Assembly: GCF_017948485.1 (NCBI RefSeq)
Contig: NZ_JAFFSX010000017.1
Location: 124,001-188,000, forward strand
Reading direction: 5' to 3'
DNA length: 64,000 nt
DNA from: Streptomyces sp. GESEQ-35
GTDB taxonomy: Bacteria; Actinomycetota; Actinomycetes; Streptomycetales; Streptomycetaceae
Part shown: in pieces, positions 1-12,700 of the stretch
Layout: each line of letters begins with the position of its first letter
How positions within the stretch are numbered: position 1 is the stretch's first letter
Program-made: the position numbers and the translations under genes
The notes under the pieces: model-generated
What the model was told of the DNA's origin: nothing
Databases searched by the model: none
The model's input: the letters and a program-made list of their open reading frames with translations, nothing else

Positions 1-3000
1 GCACCAGTCCGTGGGCGTCCTCGCGGGTGGCGGTGACGGCGTGCAGGGCGGCATCGAGGAGAGCAGGGTGCAGCCCGTACGCCATCGCCTCGGCCGCCTC
101 CGGCGCCGGAAGGGCAGCGTAGGCATAGACATCGACACCCAGCCGCCAGACGGACTCGAGTCCCTGGAAGACAGGACCGTAACCGACTCCGGCGGCGGCG
201 AAGCGCTCGTCCTCCCCGTCCAGCGGGACGACTTCGGCACCGGGCGGCGGCCAGACACCGGCGAGGTCGGCGAAGTCGCCGGGGGCGTGCGGAGGCTGGT
301 CACTGGTGCCGTCGGCGGTTACGGGGTCCGGCTCGGTACGGCCGGTGGCGTGCGGGGTCCGGTCGGTGGTGCCGTCGTTGACTGCACGGTCGGGCTCGGT
401 GTGGCCCGTGGCGTGCGGGGCCCGGTCAGCGGTGCCATCGACAGCTACGGGGTCGGACCCGACACGGCCCGTGACCTGCGCGGTCCGGTCAGCCGTGCCG
501 TCGGCGGCCCCGCGGGCGGAGCCGGTGTGGCCCGTGGCGTGCGGGGTCCAGGTGGGGGTGTCGTCGGTGGTCGGGGCGGAGTGGACGGTGAGCGGGCGGG
601 TGCCGTCGGGCTCGGTGGCGCCGAGGCGGACGCGCAGTCGCACGGGTGCGTCCTCGGGCAGCACCAGGGGGTTTTCCAGGGTCAGTTCGGCGATCTCGGC
701 GTCGCCGGCCGCGGTGCGGGCGAGTTCCAGCAGGGCCGTGCCGGGGACGACGGGCCGTCCGGCGAGCGTGTGCTCGGCCAGCCAGGGGTGGGTGCGGGTG
801 GACAGCGTGCCGGTCCACACCGTGCCCTGCGCGTCGGGGAGTTCGACGGCGGCGGCGAGCAGCGGGTGTCCGGCGCCGTCGACCCCGGCGGCGGCGAGCG
901 GGGCCTCGGGGGCCGGTGCGTCCAGCCAGTGCCGGGTGCGCTGGAAGGCGTATGTGGGGAGTGCGGCGGCCAGGGCGGTGCCGGGGCCCGGTTCGGGCAC
1001 GGGGGCGAGCAGTGCGGGCAGGCCGTGGACGTGGGCAGTGGCGACGGCCCGGTCGAACGCGGCGGCCTCGGGCCGTCCGCGGCGCAGCACGGGCAGGGTG
1101 AGCGCGGCGGCGTCGCCGGCCGGCGCGTCGGTGTCGAGGATGGTGCGGGTCATGGCGGTGAGCACGGCGTCGGGGCCGAGTTCGACGAAGGTGTCGATGC
1201 CGTCGGCGCGCAGTGCGCGCAGCCCGTCGAGGAACCGCACCGGCCGGCGTGCGTGCCGGACCCAGTGGTCCGCGCCGCACGGCGTGTCGCCTGTGGCGAA
1301 CGCTCCGGTCAGGTTCGACATGAGAGGAATCCTCGGCGCCCGGTGTTCGACACCGCGAGCGATCGATTCGAACTGTGTCAACATGCCGTCCATGTGCGGC
1401 GAGTGGAAGGCATGACTGACCTTCAGCCGCTTCGCGGCCCGACCGCGGCTCTTCCAGTGCTCGACCAGTTCCGTCACGGCACTCTCGTCGCCGGCGACGA
1501 CGACAGCGGACGGTCCGTTGACGGCGGCAAGGTCGATCTCGGCCTCACGGCCCGCCAGTTGAGGCAGCACCTCGTCCGCGGAGGCTTCCAGGGCGGCCAT
1601 CGCACCGCCCTCGGGCAGCTCGCCCATTAGCCGGCCGCGGGCGGCGACGAGACGGGCGGCGTCGGCGAGCGACAGGACTCCGGCGACATGGGCGGCGGTG
1701 ATCTCGCCCACGGAGTGTCCGGCCACCGCGTCGGGACGCAGGCCGCGGGAGGTGACGAGGGCGAACAGTGCGGTGCCCAGGGCGAACAGGGCGGGCTGGG
1801 TGTACTCGGTACGGTCGAGCAGCGCGGCGTCGGCCGAGCCCGCCTCGGCGAACATCACCTCGCGCAACGGACGCGGCAGGTGCGGTGCGAAGGCCGCGCA
1901 GACCTCGTCGAGCGCACGGGCGAACTCCGGCTGGACGTCGTACAACTCCCGTCCTGTGCCGGGCCGTTGGCTGCCCTGCCCGGTGAAGAGGAATGCGGTA
2001 CGGCGCCCGGGGGCGGCCCGTCCGGTGACGAGGCCCGAGGTCTTCTCGCCGGTGGCGAGCGCGGTGAGCCCACGACTCAGGCTGTCACGGTCGTCGCCCA
2101 GGACGACGGCCCGTTCGGCGAACGCGGTGCGGTGGTGGGCGAGGACCCCGGCGAGGAGGGTGGGGTCCTCGGCGCCCCCTCGGTCGAGGTGCTCGACGAG
2201 CCGCCGCGCCTGCTGACGCAGCGCGGACTCGTTCCGCCCGGACAGGGCCCAGGCGGTGCGCCCGGCGAGGACGGGGGCGGCCTGCGGATCCTGGGCGGGT
2301 TCTGGCTGCTCACCGACGGGCGCCGATTCCAGGATCACGTGGGCGTTGGTGCCGCTTGCGCCGAAGGCGGAGATCGCGGCGCGGCGGGGGTCGTCGGGGC
2401 GGTCGGGCCAGGGGGTGTTCTCGGTGAGGAGGGACACGGCGCCCGCGGACCAGTCGATGCGGGTGGAGGGGGTCCCGGCGTGCAGGGTCCTGGGGAGGAC
2501 GCCGTGCCGCAGGGCCAGCACCGTCTTGATGACGCCCGCCACTCCGGCGGCGGCCTGGGCGTGTCCGATGTTGGACTTCAACGAGCCCAGGAGCAGCGGG
2601 CGTTCGGCGCGGTGGGCGCTGCCGTACGTGGCGAGCAGGGCCTCCGCCTCGATGGGGTCGCCGAGCCGGGTGCCGGTGCCGTGCGCCTCGACGGCGTCGA
2701 CCTGGTCGGCGGTGAGCCGGGCGTTGTGCAGGGCGGCGCGGATCACCCGCTGCTGGGCGGGCCCGTTGGGTGCGGTGAGGCCGTTGCCGGCGCCGTCCTG
2801 GTTGACGGCGGAGCCGCGCAGGACGGCGAGGACGGTACGTCCCTCGCGGCGGGCGTCGGAGAGCCGCTGGAGCAGCAGCATGCCGGCGCCCTCGCCGAAT
2901 CCGGTGCCGTCGGCCGCCTCGGCGAACGCCTTGCAGCGGCCGTCGGCGGCCAGACCGCGCTGCCGGGAGAAGTCGATGAACATGGTGGGCGTGGCCAGGA

Positions 3001-3784
3001 CGGTCGCACCGCCCGCCAGGGCCAGGTCGCACTCGCCGCCCCGCAGCGCCTGCGCCGCGAGATGGACGGCGACCAGCGAGGAGGAGCAGGCCGTGTCGAC
3101 GGTGACGGCAGGCCCGCGCAGACCGAACGTGTAGGAGACGCGCCCCGAAGCGACGCTGCCCGCGCTGCCGTTGACGAGGAAGCCCTCCAGGCCCTCGGGA
3201 ATGCGGCCGCCGGGAACGTGCGGGACCCGCGCACCGTAGTCGTCGTACATGACTCCCGCGTACACGCCGGTACGGCTGTCGCGCACGGTGTCCCGGTCGA
3301 GGCCGGCCCGCTCGAAGGCTTCCCAGGACGTCTCCAGCAGGAGCCGCTGCTGCGGGTCCATGGCGAGGGCCTCGCGGGGCGAGATGCCGAAGAACTCCGG
3401 GTCGAAGTCGGCGCAGTCGTACAGGAACCCGCCCTCGCGGGCGTAGCTGGTGCCGTGCGCGTCGGGGTCGGGGTCGTAGAGCGCGTCGAGGTCCCAGCCG
3501 CGGTCGGCGGGCAGGCCGGAGACGGCGTCGGTGCCGGATTCCAGGAGCCGCCAGAGTGCCTCGGGGGTGTCGGCGCCCCCGGGGAGCCGGCAGCTCATCG
3601 AGACGATCGCGATGGGCTCGCGGGCGGCCTCGGCGGCCTCCTCGGCGGTACGCAACCGGGCCCGGGTGGCGACGAGTTCGGCCGTGACCCGCTTGAGGTA
3701 GTCGCGGATCCGGTCGGTGTTGGCTCCGTCGTCCGCCGCCCCCGCGTTCTGGTCGGCGTTCTCGGGTGCGGGGCTTGCCGTCAC
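1..3784 (-). CDS. Modular type I polyketide synthase, module 3 (KS-AT-DH..., partial, continues off left edge)
   Basis: This is the N-terminal 1,261 codons of a modular PKS; the 3' end lies outside the window. It adds the third extender unit of the macrolide chain. Residues about 22-55 form an N-terminal docking coiled coil (DYLKRVTAELVATRARLR). A KS follows at about 58-480 with the active-site motif TACSSS near residue 229. The AT at about 595-885 has GHSVGE and HAFH, the malonyl-CoA signature. A DH begins near 970 with an intact HxxxGxxxxP motif (HTLAGRPVVP) and the second motif HPALLDAAL, so it should be active. The GTG start overlaps the TGA of the upstream PKS gene (GTGA), so the two are translationally coupled. 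The DH carries an expanded run of 21-residue repeats in a surface linker. A KR and ACP probably follow outside the window. Confidence 0.93.
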   Translation of the reverse strand, partial: MTASPAPENADQNAGAADDGANTDRIRDYLKRVTAELVATRARLRTAEEAAEAAREPIAIVSMSCRLPGGADTPEALWRLLESGTDAVSGLPADRGWDLDALYDPDPDAHGTSYAREGGFLYDCADFDPEFFGISPREALAMDPQQRLLLETSWEAFERAGLDRDTVRDSRTGVYAGVMYDDYGARVPHVPGGRIPEGLEGFLVNGSAGSVASGRVSYTFGLRGPAVTVDTACSSSLVAVHLAAQALRGGECDLALAGGATVLATPTMFIDFSRQRGLAADGRCKAFAEAADGTGFGEGAGMLLLQRLSDARREGRTVLAVLRGSAVNQDGAGNGLTAPNGPAQQRVIRAALHNARLTADQVDAVEAHGTGTRLGDPIEAEALLATYGSAHRAERPLLLGSLKSNIGHAQAAAGVAGVIKTVLALRHGVLPRTLHAGTPSTRIDWSAGAVSLLTENTPWPDRPDDPRRAAISAFGASGTNAHVILESAPVGEQPEPAQDPQAAPVLAGRTAWALSGRNESALRQQARRLVEHLDRGGAEDPTLLAGVLAHHRTAFAERAVVLGDDRDSLSRGLTALATGEKTSGLVTGRAAPGRRTAFLFTGQGSQRPGTGRELYDVQPEFARALDEVCAAFAPHLPRPLREVMFAEAGSADAALLDRTEYTQPALFALGTALFALVTSRGLRPDAVAGHSVGEITAAHVAGVLSLADAARLVAARGRLMGELPEGGAMAALEASADEVLPQLAGREAEIDLAAVNGPSAVVVAGDESAVTELVEHWKSRGRAAKRLKVSHAFHSPHMDGMLTQFESIARGVEHRAPRIPLMSNLTGAFATGDTPCGADHWVRHARRPVRFLDGLRALRADGIDTFVELGPDAVLTAMTRTILDTDAPAGDAAALTLPVLRRGRPEAAAFDRAVATAHVHGLPALLAPVPEPGPGTALAAALPTYAFQRTRHWLDAPAPEAPLAAAGVDGAGHPLLAAAVELPDAQGTVWTGTLSTRTHPWLAEHTLAGRPVVPGTALLELARTAAGDAEIAELTLENPLVLPEDAPVRLRVRLGATEPDGTRPLTVHSAPTTDDTPTWTPHATGHTGSARGAADGTADRTAQVTGRVGSDPVAVDGTADRAPHATGHTEPDRAVNDGTTDRTPHATGRTEPDPVTADGTSDQPPHAPGDFADLAGVWPPPGAEVVPLDGEDERFAAAGVGYGPVFQGLESVWRLGVDVYAYAALPAPEAAEAMAYGLHPALLDAALHAVTATREDAHGLV
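298..549 (-). repeat. 63-bp in-frame tandem repeat inside the DH domain of PKS module 3
   Basis: Four imperfect copies of a 63-bp unit begin near 298, 361, 424 and 487, recognised by the recurring GGTCxxxxGTGCC(G/A)TCG core. Each copy encodes 21 residues of the type TxDRxPHATGxTEPDxVxxDG. The run sits between the TPHATG strand of the first half of the DH and the second half that starts near AGVGYGPVFQG. DH domains usually have a short Ala/Pro linker here. The unit contains the native PHATG residues, so it probably arose by duplication of the local linker. Reading frame is kept throughout. Confidence 0.85.
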
Positions 3785-6700
3785 AACTGCTCCTCGATGA
3801 AGGCGAAAAGTTCGTCGTCGTCGGCCGATTCGAGCCGGGGCTCGGCCACCAGGCGGTCCGCGGGGGCCGGTTCGATGCCGGCCGCGGCCACCAGTGCGGC
3901 CAGCCGGCGGTGGACGGTCTCGCGGCGGATGTCGTCCTCGGCCAGGGCCGCGAGGGCGGCTTCGAGCGCGTCCAGGCCGGCGAGCGCGGCCTCGCCCGCG
4001 TCCCGGCCGCCGCCCCGGGCGACGCGCAGTTCCTCGTCGACGTGTTCGGCGAGCGCCTCGGCGGTCGGGTGGTCGAAGACGACGGCGGCGGCCAGCCGCA
4101 GTGCGGTCGCGGCGGTGAGGCGGTTGCGCAGTTCCACGGCGGTGAGTGAGTCGAAGCCGATGTCGCGGAAGGCGCGGGCGGGTTCGACGGCGTCGGGTCC
4201 GGTGAAGCCGAGGACGGCGGCGACCTCGGTGCGGACGAGGGCCAGCAGTGCCCGGCGGCGGGCGGCGTCGTCCAGGCCCTCCAGACGCCGGTCCAGTGCC
4301 TCGGCTGCGCCCTCGGACGGGACGCCGCCGCCGGTGCGGCCTGCCGATGCGGTCCGGGGTGCGGGGGCGGTGGGGACCAGGGTGCGCAGCAGCGCGGGCA
4401 CGGCCTCGGTGCCGTGCGCGGCCTGCTCCCGGCGCAGGGCCGGGACGTCCAGGCGCAGGGGAACGAGCAGGGCCTCGTCGCCCGGCGCGGTCAGGGCGCG
4501 GTCGAAGAGCGCGAGGCCCTGCTCGTTGCTCATCGGTGCGATGCCGGAGCGCCGCATCCGGCGCAGGTCGGCGTCGGAGAGATGCCCGGTCATGCCGCTG
4601 GCCTCGCCCCACAGGCCCCAGGCCAGGGAGGTCGCGGGCAGTCCGGTGGCCCTGCGGTGTGCGGCCAGGGCGTCCAGGAAGGTGTTCGCGGCGGCGTAAT
4701 TGGCCTGGCCGGGACGGCCGAGGAGGCCGGCGGCGCCGGAGAACAGGACGAACGCGGACAGCGGCAGATGGGCGGTCAGTTCGTGCAGGTGCAGGGCGGC
4801 TTCCGCCTTCGGCCGCAGTACGGTGTCCAGCCGCCGCGCGTCGAGGGCGGTGACGGCGCCGTCGTCGAGGACGCCGGCCGCATGGATCACGGCGGTCAGC
4901 GGGTGCGCGGCCGGGATGCCCGCGAGGAGCGCCGCCAGCGCGGCACGGTCGCCCGTGTCGCAGGCGGCGATCTCCACCCGGACGCCGAGCCCGGACAACT
5001 CCCGCTCCAGCTCCGTGGCCCCGGCGGCGGCCGGCCCACTGCGGCTCACCAGCAGCAGGTGCCGTACACCGTGCACGGTGACGAGGTGCCGGGCGAGCAG
5101 CCCACCGAGGGTGCCCGTCGCCCCGGTGACAAGGACGGTGCCCTCAGGATCGAACGGCGCCCCCGGCCCGGTGGTCTCCGCGCTGCGGGTGAGCACGGAC
5201 GTACGTGTCCCGCCCACGCCATCCGGACCGAACACCGTCACCGACCCCGAGGCCGCCTCACCACGGTGGAACGCAGACGGGTGTGTCCCGCCCGTGCCGT
5301 CCGGGTCGGACACCGTCACCGGCTCCGAGGCCGCCTCACCACGGTTGGACGCAGACGGGTGCGTCCCGCCCACGCCGTCCGGACCGAACACCGTCACCGA
5401 CCCCGAGGCCGCCTCACCACGGTGGAACGCAGACGGGTGCGTCCCGCCCGTGCCGTCCGGGTCGGACCGGATCCCGGTGGCTTCCTCGGTGGGCTCCTCG
5501 GTGGGCTCCTCGGTGGGCTCCTCGCGGCGGGCCAGCGTCGGCGTGCGTATCTCGCCGTCGCGCAGGGCCAGTTGAGGGGATCCGGTGCCGAGTGCGGTGG
5601 CCAGCGCGGACGTAGAGGCGTCCGTGCCGTCGGTGTCGACGAGGGTGAACCGGCCGGGGTGTTCGGTCTGGGCGGAACGCAGCAGCCCCCACAGGCCGGC
5701 GCCCGCGAGTCCGGGCAGGCTCTCCCCGGGGCGGGTGGCGACGGCCCGCTCGGTCAGCACGGCCAGCCGGGTTCCGGCGAGGGGTCCGTCCTGGGCGAGC
5801 CATTCCTGGACGAGGGCCAGGCCGTCGCCGGTGATTCGGCGTACGGCGTCCGGGCCGGTGTCCGCCGGGAAGGCCGGGTCGGCGGGGAAGGCCACGACCA
5901 CGGCGTCCGGCACGGGCGCGCCGACCTCGACGGCGGCCCGCAGCGCGGCCAGGTCGGTGTGGATGTGCTCCGATCCGGCGATCCGGGCGGCGTCGGGGCC
6001 GATCACGGCCAGGTGGCGCAGCGGTTCCGTCGCGCCGGTGCCGGGCTGCCAGGCGACCCGGTACAGCGGCGGTTCGGTTCCGGCGGCCCCGAGCAGCGCC
6101 TCCAGCCGCTCGCGTTCGACGGCCCGCATGACCAGCGCGTCGAGCGTGAGGACGGGTGAGCCGAAGAGGTCGACGGCCTCCAGCCGGACCGCGCCGTCGC
6201 CGGACCGGGTGATCCGTACGCGCAGGGCGTCGGCGCCGGTGGCGTGCAGGGTGATGCCCTGCCAGGCGAAGGGCAGCAGCACGGACCCGTCCGGCACGTC
6301 GAGCAGCCCGCCGGCCAGCCACGGCTGTAGGGCCGCGTCCAGCAGGGCCGGGTGCAACCCGTACGCGGTCGCGTCGGCCCGGGCGTCGCCGGGCAGCAGG
6401 ATCTCGGCGTACACCTCGCCGTCCCCGCGCCATACGGCGTCGATGCCGGAGAAGATCTCCCCGTACTCGTAGCCCAGGTCGGCGAACCGGCCGTACACGT
6501 CCGCCGCCTCGATCCGCTCGGTACCGGCCGGCGGCCAGGCCCGTACGGCCCACTCGGCGGCCGGCGCAGGCGCGGCGGCCGGGCTGAGCACTCCGGTTCC
6601 GTGCCTGGTCCACCCGGTGGTGGTGTCGTCGTCCTCGGTACGGGAGTGCACGCTCACGCGGCGGCGGCCGCTGTCGTCGGCCGCCTCGACCCGCACCTGG

Positions 6701-9700
6701 ATCTGCGCCGCGCACCCGTCGAGGACGAGGGGCGCCTCCAGGCCCAGCTCCTCCAGGCCGGCGCAGCCGGTCACGGCGGCGGCGTGCAGGGCGAGTTCGA
6801 CGAAGGCGGTGCCGGGCAGCAGGGTCCGGCCGAAGACGGCGTGGTCGGCGATCCACGGGTGGTCGGTGAGCGAGATCCGGCCCGCGCACACCACCTCGCC
6901 GGTGGAGGCGAGCGGCAGCGTGCCGCCCAGCAGGGGGTGCGTCTCCCAGGCCATGCCGAAGCGCGCGGCGGCCGCGTCCCCCACTCCGGCCGGCGAGGTC
7001 GGCGCCCAGTAACGCCTGCGCTGGAAGGGGTAGGTGGGCAGGTCGACGGTCTTCGCGCCGGTGCCGTGGAAGAGGACCGCCCAGTCGATGTCGGTGCCGC
7101 GCACGAAGAGTTCGGCGGCCGAGGTCAGGAAACGGTCCAGGCCGCCGTGGTCGCGGCGCAGCGTGCCGGTGACGGTCGCGTTCTCGACGGTTTCCTCGAT
7201 GCCCATCGTCAGCACGGGGTGGGCGCTGCACTCGACGAACGTACCGAAGCCGTCCTCGACGAGGCCGCGTACGGTGTGCTCGAAGCGGACCGGGTTGCGC
7301 AGGTTGCGGTACCAGTAGGCGGCGTCCAGGACGGTGGTGTCCGTGAGCAGCCTGCCCTCGACCGTGGAGTAGAACGGGACGTCGGCGCGGCGCGGGGTGA
7401 CCGGGGCCAGCACGTCCAGGAGTTCGGCCTCGATACGTTCCACGTGCGCGGAGTGCGAGGCGTAGTCGACCGGTACCTGGCGGGCCCGGATGCCGTCCTG
7501 CCGCGCCGCCTCCACGAACGCCACGATCGCGTCCGCGTCACCGGCCACCACGGTGGCCGACGGGCCGTTGACGGCCGCAACACCCAGACCGGAGAACGCC
7601 GCGAGACGCTCCTCCACGTCCGCCAACGGCAGCGGGATGGCGGCCATACCGCCCAGACCGGCCAACTCCCGCCCGATCACCGCGGCCCGCAAAGCCACCA
7701 CCCGGGCGGCATCCTCCAACGACAGAGCACCGGACACAGCCGCCGCGGCGATCTCGCCCTGCGAGTGACCCACGACCGCATCCGGAATCACGCCCACCGA
7801 ACGCCACAGCTCGGCCAGGGAAACCATCACCGCCCAGGTGACCGGCTGGACCACATCCACCCGGTCCAACTCCCGCCCCTCACGGACGACTTCCACCACA
7901 TCGAAGTCCACGAAGGGAGCGAGGGCATCCGCGCACTCCCGCAGCCTCGCCGCGAACACCGGCGACGACTCCAGCAACCCGGCCCCCATACCGACCCACT
8001 GCGTCCCCTGCCCCGGAAACACCAACACCCGCCGACCAGAAGCAGCCGCAACGCCCGCGAACACCGAGGAACCGAGCGTCACTTGACGGTGTTCGAAGAC
8101 CGATCGCGCGGTGGCGAGTGTGTGGCCGACGTCCAGGGTCCGCAGGTCGCCGTCCCGCTCCAGTCGGGCGCGCAGGCGGTCGGCCTGTTCGCGCAGGCCG
8201 GGCGCCGTCTTGGCGGACACCACGAGGGGAACGACCGGGAGTTCGCGGGTCACCGGCTCCTCGGCGGGCTCCACGGCGGGTGCCTGCTCCAGGATCAGGT
8301 GGGCGTTCGTGCCGCTCACGCCGAATGCGGACACACCGGCCCGGCGCGGCCGCCCGGTCTCGGGCCACGGCCTGGCCTCGGTGAGCAGTTCGACGGCGCC
8401 CGACTCCCAGTCCACCTGCGAGGACGGCACGTCGGCGTGCAGGGTCTTCGGCAGGACGCCCGCCCGCAGGGCCATCACCATCTTGATGACACCGCCGACG
8501 CCGGCCGCGGCCTGCGGATGCCCGATGTTGGACTTCAGCGAACCGAGCCACAACGGCTCCGCGCCGGCGGGCCGTCGGCCGTACGTCGCCAGCAGGGCCT
8601 GTGCCTCGATCGGGTCACCCAGCCGCGTACCGGTTCCGTGCGCCTCGACCACGTCGACATCCGACGCACCGAGCCCGGCGCCCGCGAGCGCCTGTGCGAT
8701 GACCCGTTCCTGCGAGGGGCCGTTGGGGGCGGCGAGGCCGTTGCTGGCGCCGTCCTGGTTCACGGCGTGGCCCCGGAGGACGGCGAGCACGGGGTGTCCC
8801 CGGCGGACGGCGTCGGAGAGCCGCTCGACCAGGACCATGCCCGCGCCCTCGCCCCAGCTGGTGCCGTCGGCGGCGTCGGAGAAAGCCTTGCTGCGGCCGT
8901 CGGCGGCCAGCCCGCGCTGCCGGGAGAACTCCACGAAGAGCCCGGGTGCGGCCATGACGGTGACACCGCCGGCCAGGGCCAGGTCGCACTCCCCCGTCCG
9001 CACCGCCTGGGCGGCCAGATGCAGGGCGACCAGCGAGGACGAGCAGGCCGTGTCGATCGAGACCGAGGGGCCTTCCAGGCCCAGCACATAGGAGATGCGC
9101 CCGGACACGACGCTCGCGGACTTGCCGGTGAGCAGATAGCCCTCGTGCTCCTCGTCGGCCTCGTGCAGCCGGGAGGCGTACTCCTGGTGCGTGAGGCCCG
9201 CGTACACGCCGGTGCGGCTGCCGCGGGCGGAGAGCGGGTCGATGCCCGCGCGCTCCAGGGTCTCCCAGGCGGTCTCCAGGAGGAGCCGCTGCTGCGGGTC
9301 CATGGCGAGGGCCTCGCGCGGGCTGATCCCGAAGAACTCGGCGTCGAACTCCGCCGCCTCGTGCAGGAACCCGCCCTCGCGAACGTACGTCGTCCCGCGT
9401 CGGCCGTTCTCCGGATCCGGGTCGTACACCTCGTCCAGGTTCCAGCCGCGGTCGACGGGCGCGGCACCGATGACGTCGCGCCCTGCCATGACGAGCTCCC
9501 ACAACGCCTCGGGCGTGTCGGCCTCACCGGGGTAACGGCAGGCCATGGAGACGATGACGACGGGGTCGGAGTCGTCGGCGGCGGCACGGGGGACGGGCGC
9601 GAGCGCCGAGGTCTCGCTCTCTCCTAGGAGCTTGCCCAGCAGGTACTCGGCGAGCAGGGCCGGGTTCGGCCGGTCGAAGACGACGGTGGCGGGCAGGGTC

Positions 9701-12700
9701 AGACCGGTGGCCGTACTGAGGCGGTTGCGCAGTTCGAGGGCGGTGAGCGAGTCGAAACCGGAGTCCTTGAAGGCACGATCGGCCCGCACGGCGTCGGTGC
9801 CGCCGTGCCGCAGCACCGCGGCGGCCTCTGTGCGCACCAACTCGACGAGGACGCGGGTGCGTTCACCGGCGGACAGTCCGGCGAGCCGCCCGGCCAGGCC
9901 GTCGGCGGACTCGGCGGCGGCCTGCTGCCGTACGGCCGCCAGGGCGCGGCGGGCCTCGGGCACCGTGTCGAAGAGCGGCCCGGGGCGCAGGGCCGCGGTG
10001 CGCGGCGCGAAGTCCGCCCAGTCGACGTCGACGACGGTGACACAGGTGTCACCGAGGTCGAGCGCCCGGTGCAGGGCCTCGATGCCCTGGCCGGGGTCCA
10101 TGGCCCGGATGCCGCGGCGGCCGAGGCTCTCCTCGCCGGCGCCTTCGGCCATACCGGCGCCGCCCCACAGGCCCCAGGCCACGGAGGTGGCGGGCAGGCC
10201 CTCGGCGCGGCGCCGTTCGGCGAGCACGTCGAGCGAGGCGTTGGCGGCGGCGTAGGCGGCCTGGCCGCCGTTGCCCCAGGTGCCGGTGACGGAGGAGAAG
10301 AGCACGAAGGCGGACAGGTCCAGGCCGCCGGTCAGTTCGTGCAGATGGTGCGCGGCGTCGGCCTTCGGGGCGCGGACCGCCCGGAAGTCGTCGCCGGAGA
10401 CCGCACCGATCACGCCGTCGGCGAGAACACCGGCGGTGTGGAAGACGGCGGTCGGCGGGTGCGCGTCGAGGAGTGCGGCGAGCGCGTCCCGGTCGGCGAC
10501 GTCACAGGCGACGACGGTCACCTCGGCCCCCGACTCCCGCAGTTCCGCGGCCAGTTCGGCCGCACCCGGCGCGTCCGGGCCGCGCCGGCTGGTCAGTACG
10601 AGGTGCCGGGCACCCTGCCGTACGGCCCACCGGGCGACCTGGGCGCCGAGGGCGCCGGTGCCACCGGTGACCAGGACGGTGCCGTGGGCGCTCCACCGGG
10701 AGCCGGACGTACGGGCACCGCCGGCCGCCCGCGCGACCCGACGGCCGTATGCGCCGGAGGCCCGTACGGCGATCTGGTCCTCGCCCGCCGTCCCGGCCAG
10801 GGCGGAGACGACACGGTCGAGGACCCGCCGGTCGGGCTCGGCGGGCAGGTCGACCAACCCGCCCCACAGGGACGGCAGTTCCAGCGCGGCGACCCGGCCG
10901 AAGGCCCAGATCTGCGCCCCGATGTCATCGGGCACCTCCCCCGGAGCGACGGATACCGCCTCCCGGGTCAGCGCCCAGAGCAGCGCCGGAGCGACCTCGG
11001 CGTCATCAGCGCCCTGGACAAGAGCGAGGCTCGCGAGGACGGACTCCGGGGCACGGTCGAGCGCGAGGAGGGAGAGGATGCCGGTGAGGTCCTCGTACGA
11101 CGCCAGCCACGCGGCCAGCGTTTCGCGGGTCGCGTCGGCCGGGTCGAGGATCAGGCGGTCGGTGCGGGCGCCGTGACCGGTGAGCGCCGCCTCCAAGGCG
11201 TCGGCGGTGCCGTCGTCGAGCGTGTCCGGGACGACGAGGAGCCAGCGGCCGTCGAGGACCGGGGTGCCGGTCTCGGACAGGCCCTTCCATACGGTCCGGT
11301 AGCGCCAGGTGTCGGTGCCGTTGGGGGTGAGGGCGGCGGGGGTGACGGGCTCGTGCCAGTAGTGCTCGCGTTGGAAGGGGTAGGTGGGGAGGTCGACTTG
11401 ACGGGCTCCGGTGCCGTCGAAGAGGGCCGCCCAGTCGATGTCGGTGCCGCGCACGAAGAGGTGGGCTGCGGAGGTCAGGAAGCGGTGCAGGCCGCCTTCG
11501 TCGCGACGCAGCGTGCCGGTGACGGTCGCGTTCTCGGCGGTCTCCTCGATGCCCATCGTCAGCACGGGGTGCGCACTGGACTCGACGAACGTACCGAAGC
11601 CGCTTTCGGCGAGCTTCCGTACGGTGTGCTCGAAGCGGACCGGGTTGCGCAGGTTGCGATACCAGTACGCGGCGTCCAGGGTGTCGGCGAGTTCGCCGGT
11701 GACCGTGGAGTGGAAGGGGATCTGGGGGCGGAGCGGGGTGATCGGGCCCAGCACATCCAGGAGTTCGGCCTCGATACGCTCCACGTGCGCGGAGTGCGAG
11801 GCGTAGTCCACCGGAACCTGACGGGCCCGGATGCCCTCCGCCTGGGCGGCGGCCACGAACTCGACGATCGCATCCGCGTCACCGGAGACGACCGTGCTGG
11901 ACGGGCCGTTGACGGCGGCGATCCCGAGACGCCCGGTCCACGCCTGGAGCCGCTCCTCCACCTCGGCCAACGGCAGCGGAATGGACGCCATGCCACCGAG
12001 ACCGGCCAGTTCACGTCCGATGACCGCGGCCCGCAGCGCCACCACCCGGGCGGCATCCTCCAACGACAAGGCGCCGGACACAGCGGCCGCGGCGATCTCG
12101 CCCTGCGAGTGACCCACCACCGCATCCGGGATCACGCCCAGCGAACGCCACAGCTCAGCCAGGGAAACCATCACCGCCCAGGTGACCGGCTGGACCACAT
12201 CCACCCGGTCCAACTCCCGCCCCTCACGGACGACTTCCACCACATCGAAGTCCACGAACGGAGCCAGGGCATCCGCGCACTCCCTCAGCCGCCGAGCGAA
12301 CACCGGCGACGACTCCAGCAGCCCGGCACCCATGCCGACCCACTGAGTCCCCTGCCCCGGAAACACCAACACCCGCCGACCGGACGGGGAAGCAACACCC
12401 TCGACGACCTGATCGCCCAGCACCACCCGCCGGTGCTCGAACACCGACCGCGACGACGCCAGACTGAACCCCACGTCCAACAACCGGGGTTCACGGTGAT
12501 CCCGTATCCGCTCGCCCTGCTCGCGCAGGGCTGTGTCCGACTTGGCGGTGAGGACGAGGGGTACGACGGGCAGGTCCCGGATAGTTTCCGGCCCCGCCTC
12601 ATCACTGACGGGCGCCTGCTCCAGGATCACGTGCGCATTCGTCCCGCTCACCCCGAACGACGACACACCCGCCCGCCGAGGACGACCGACCTCGGGCCAC

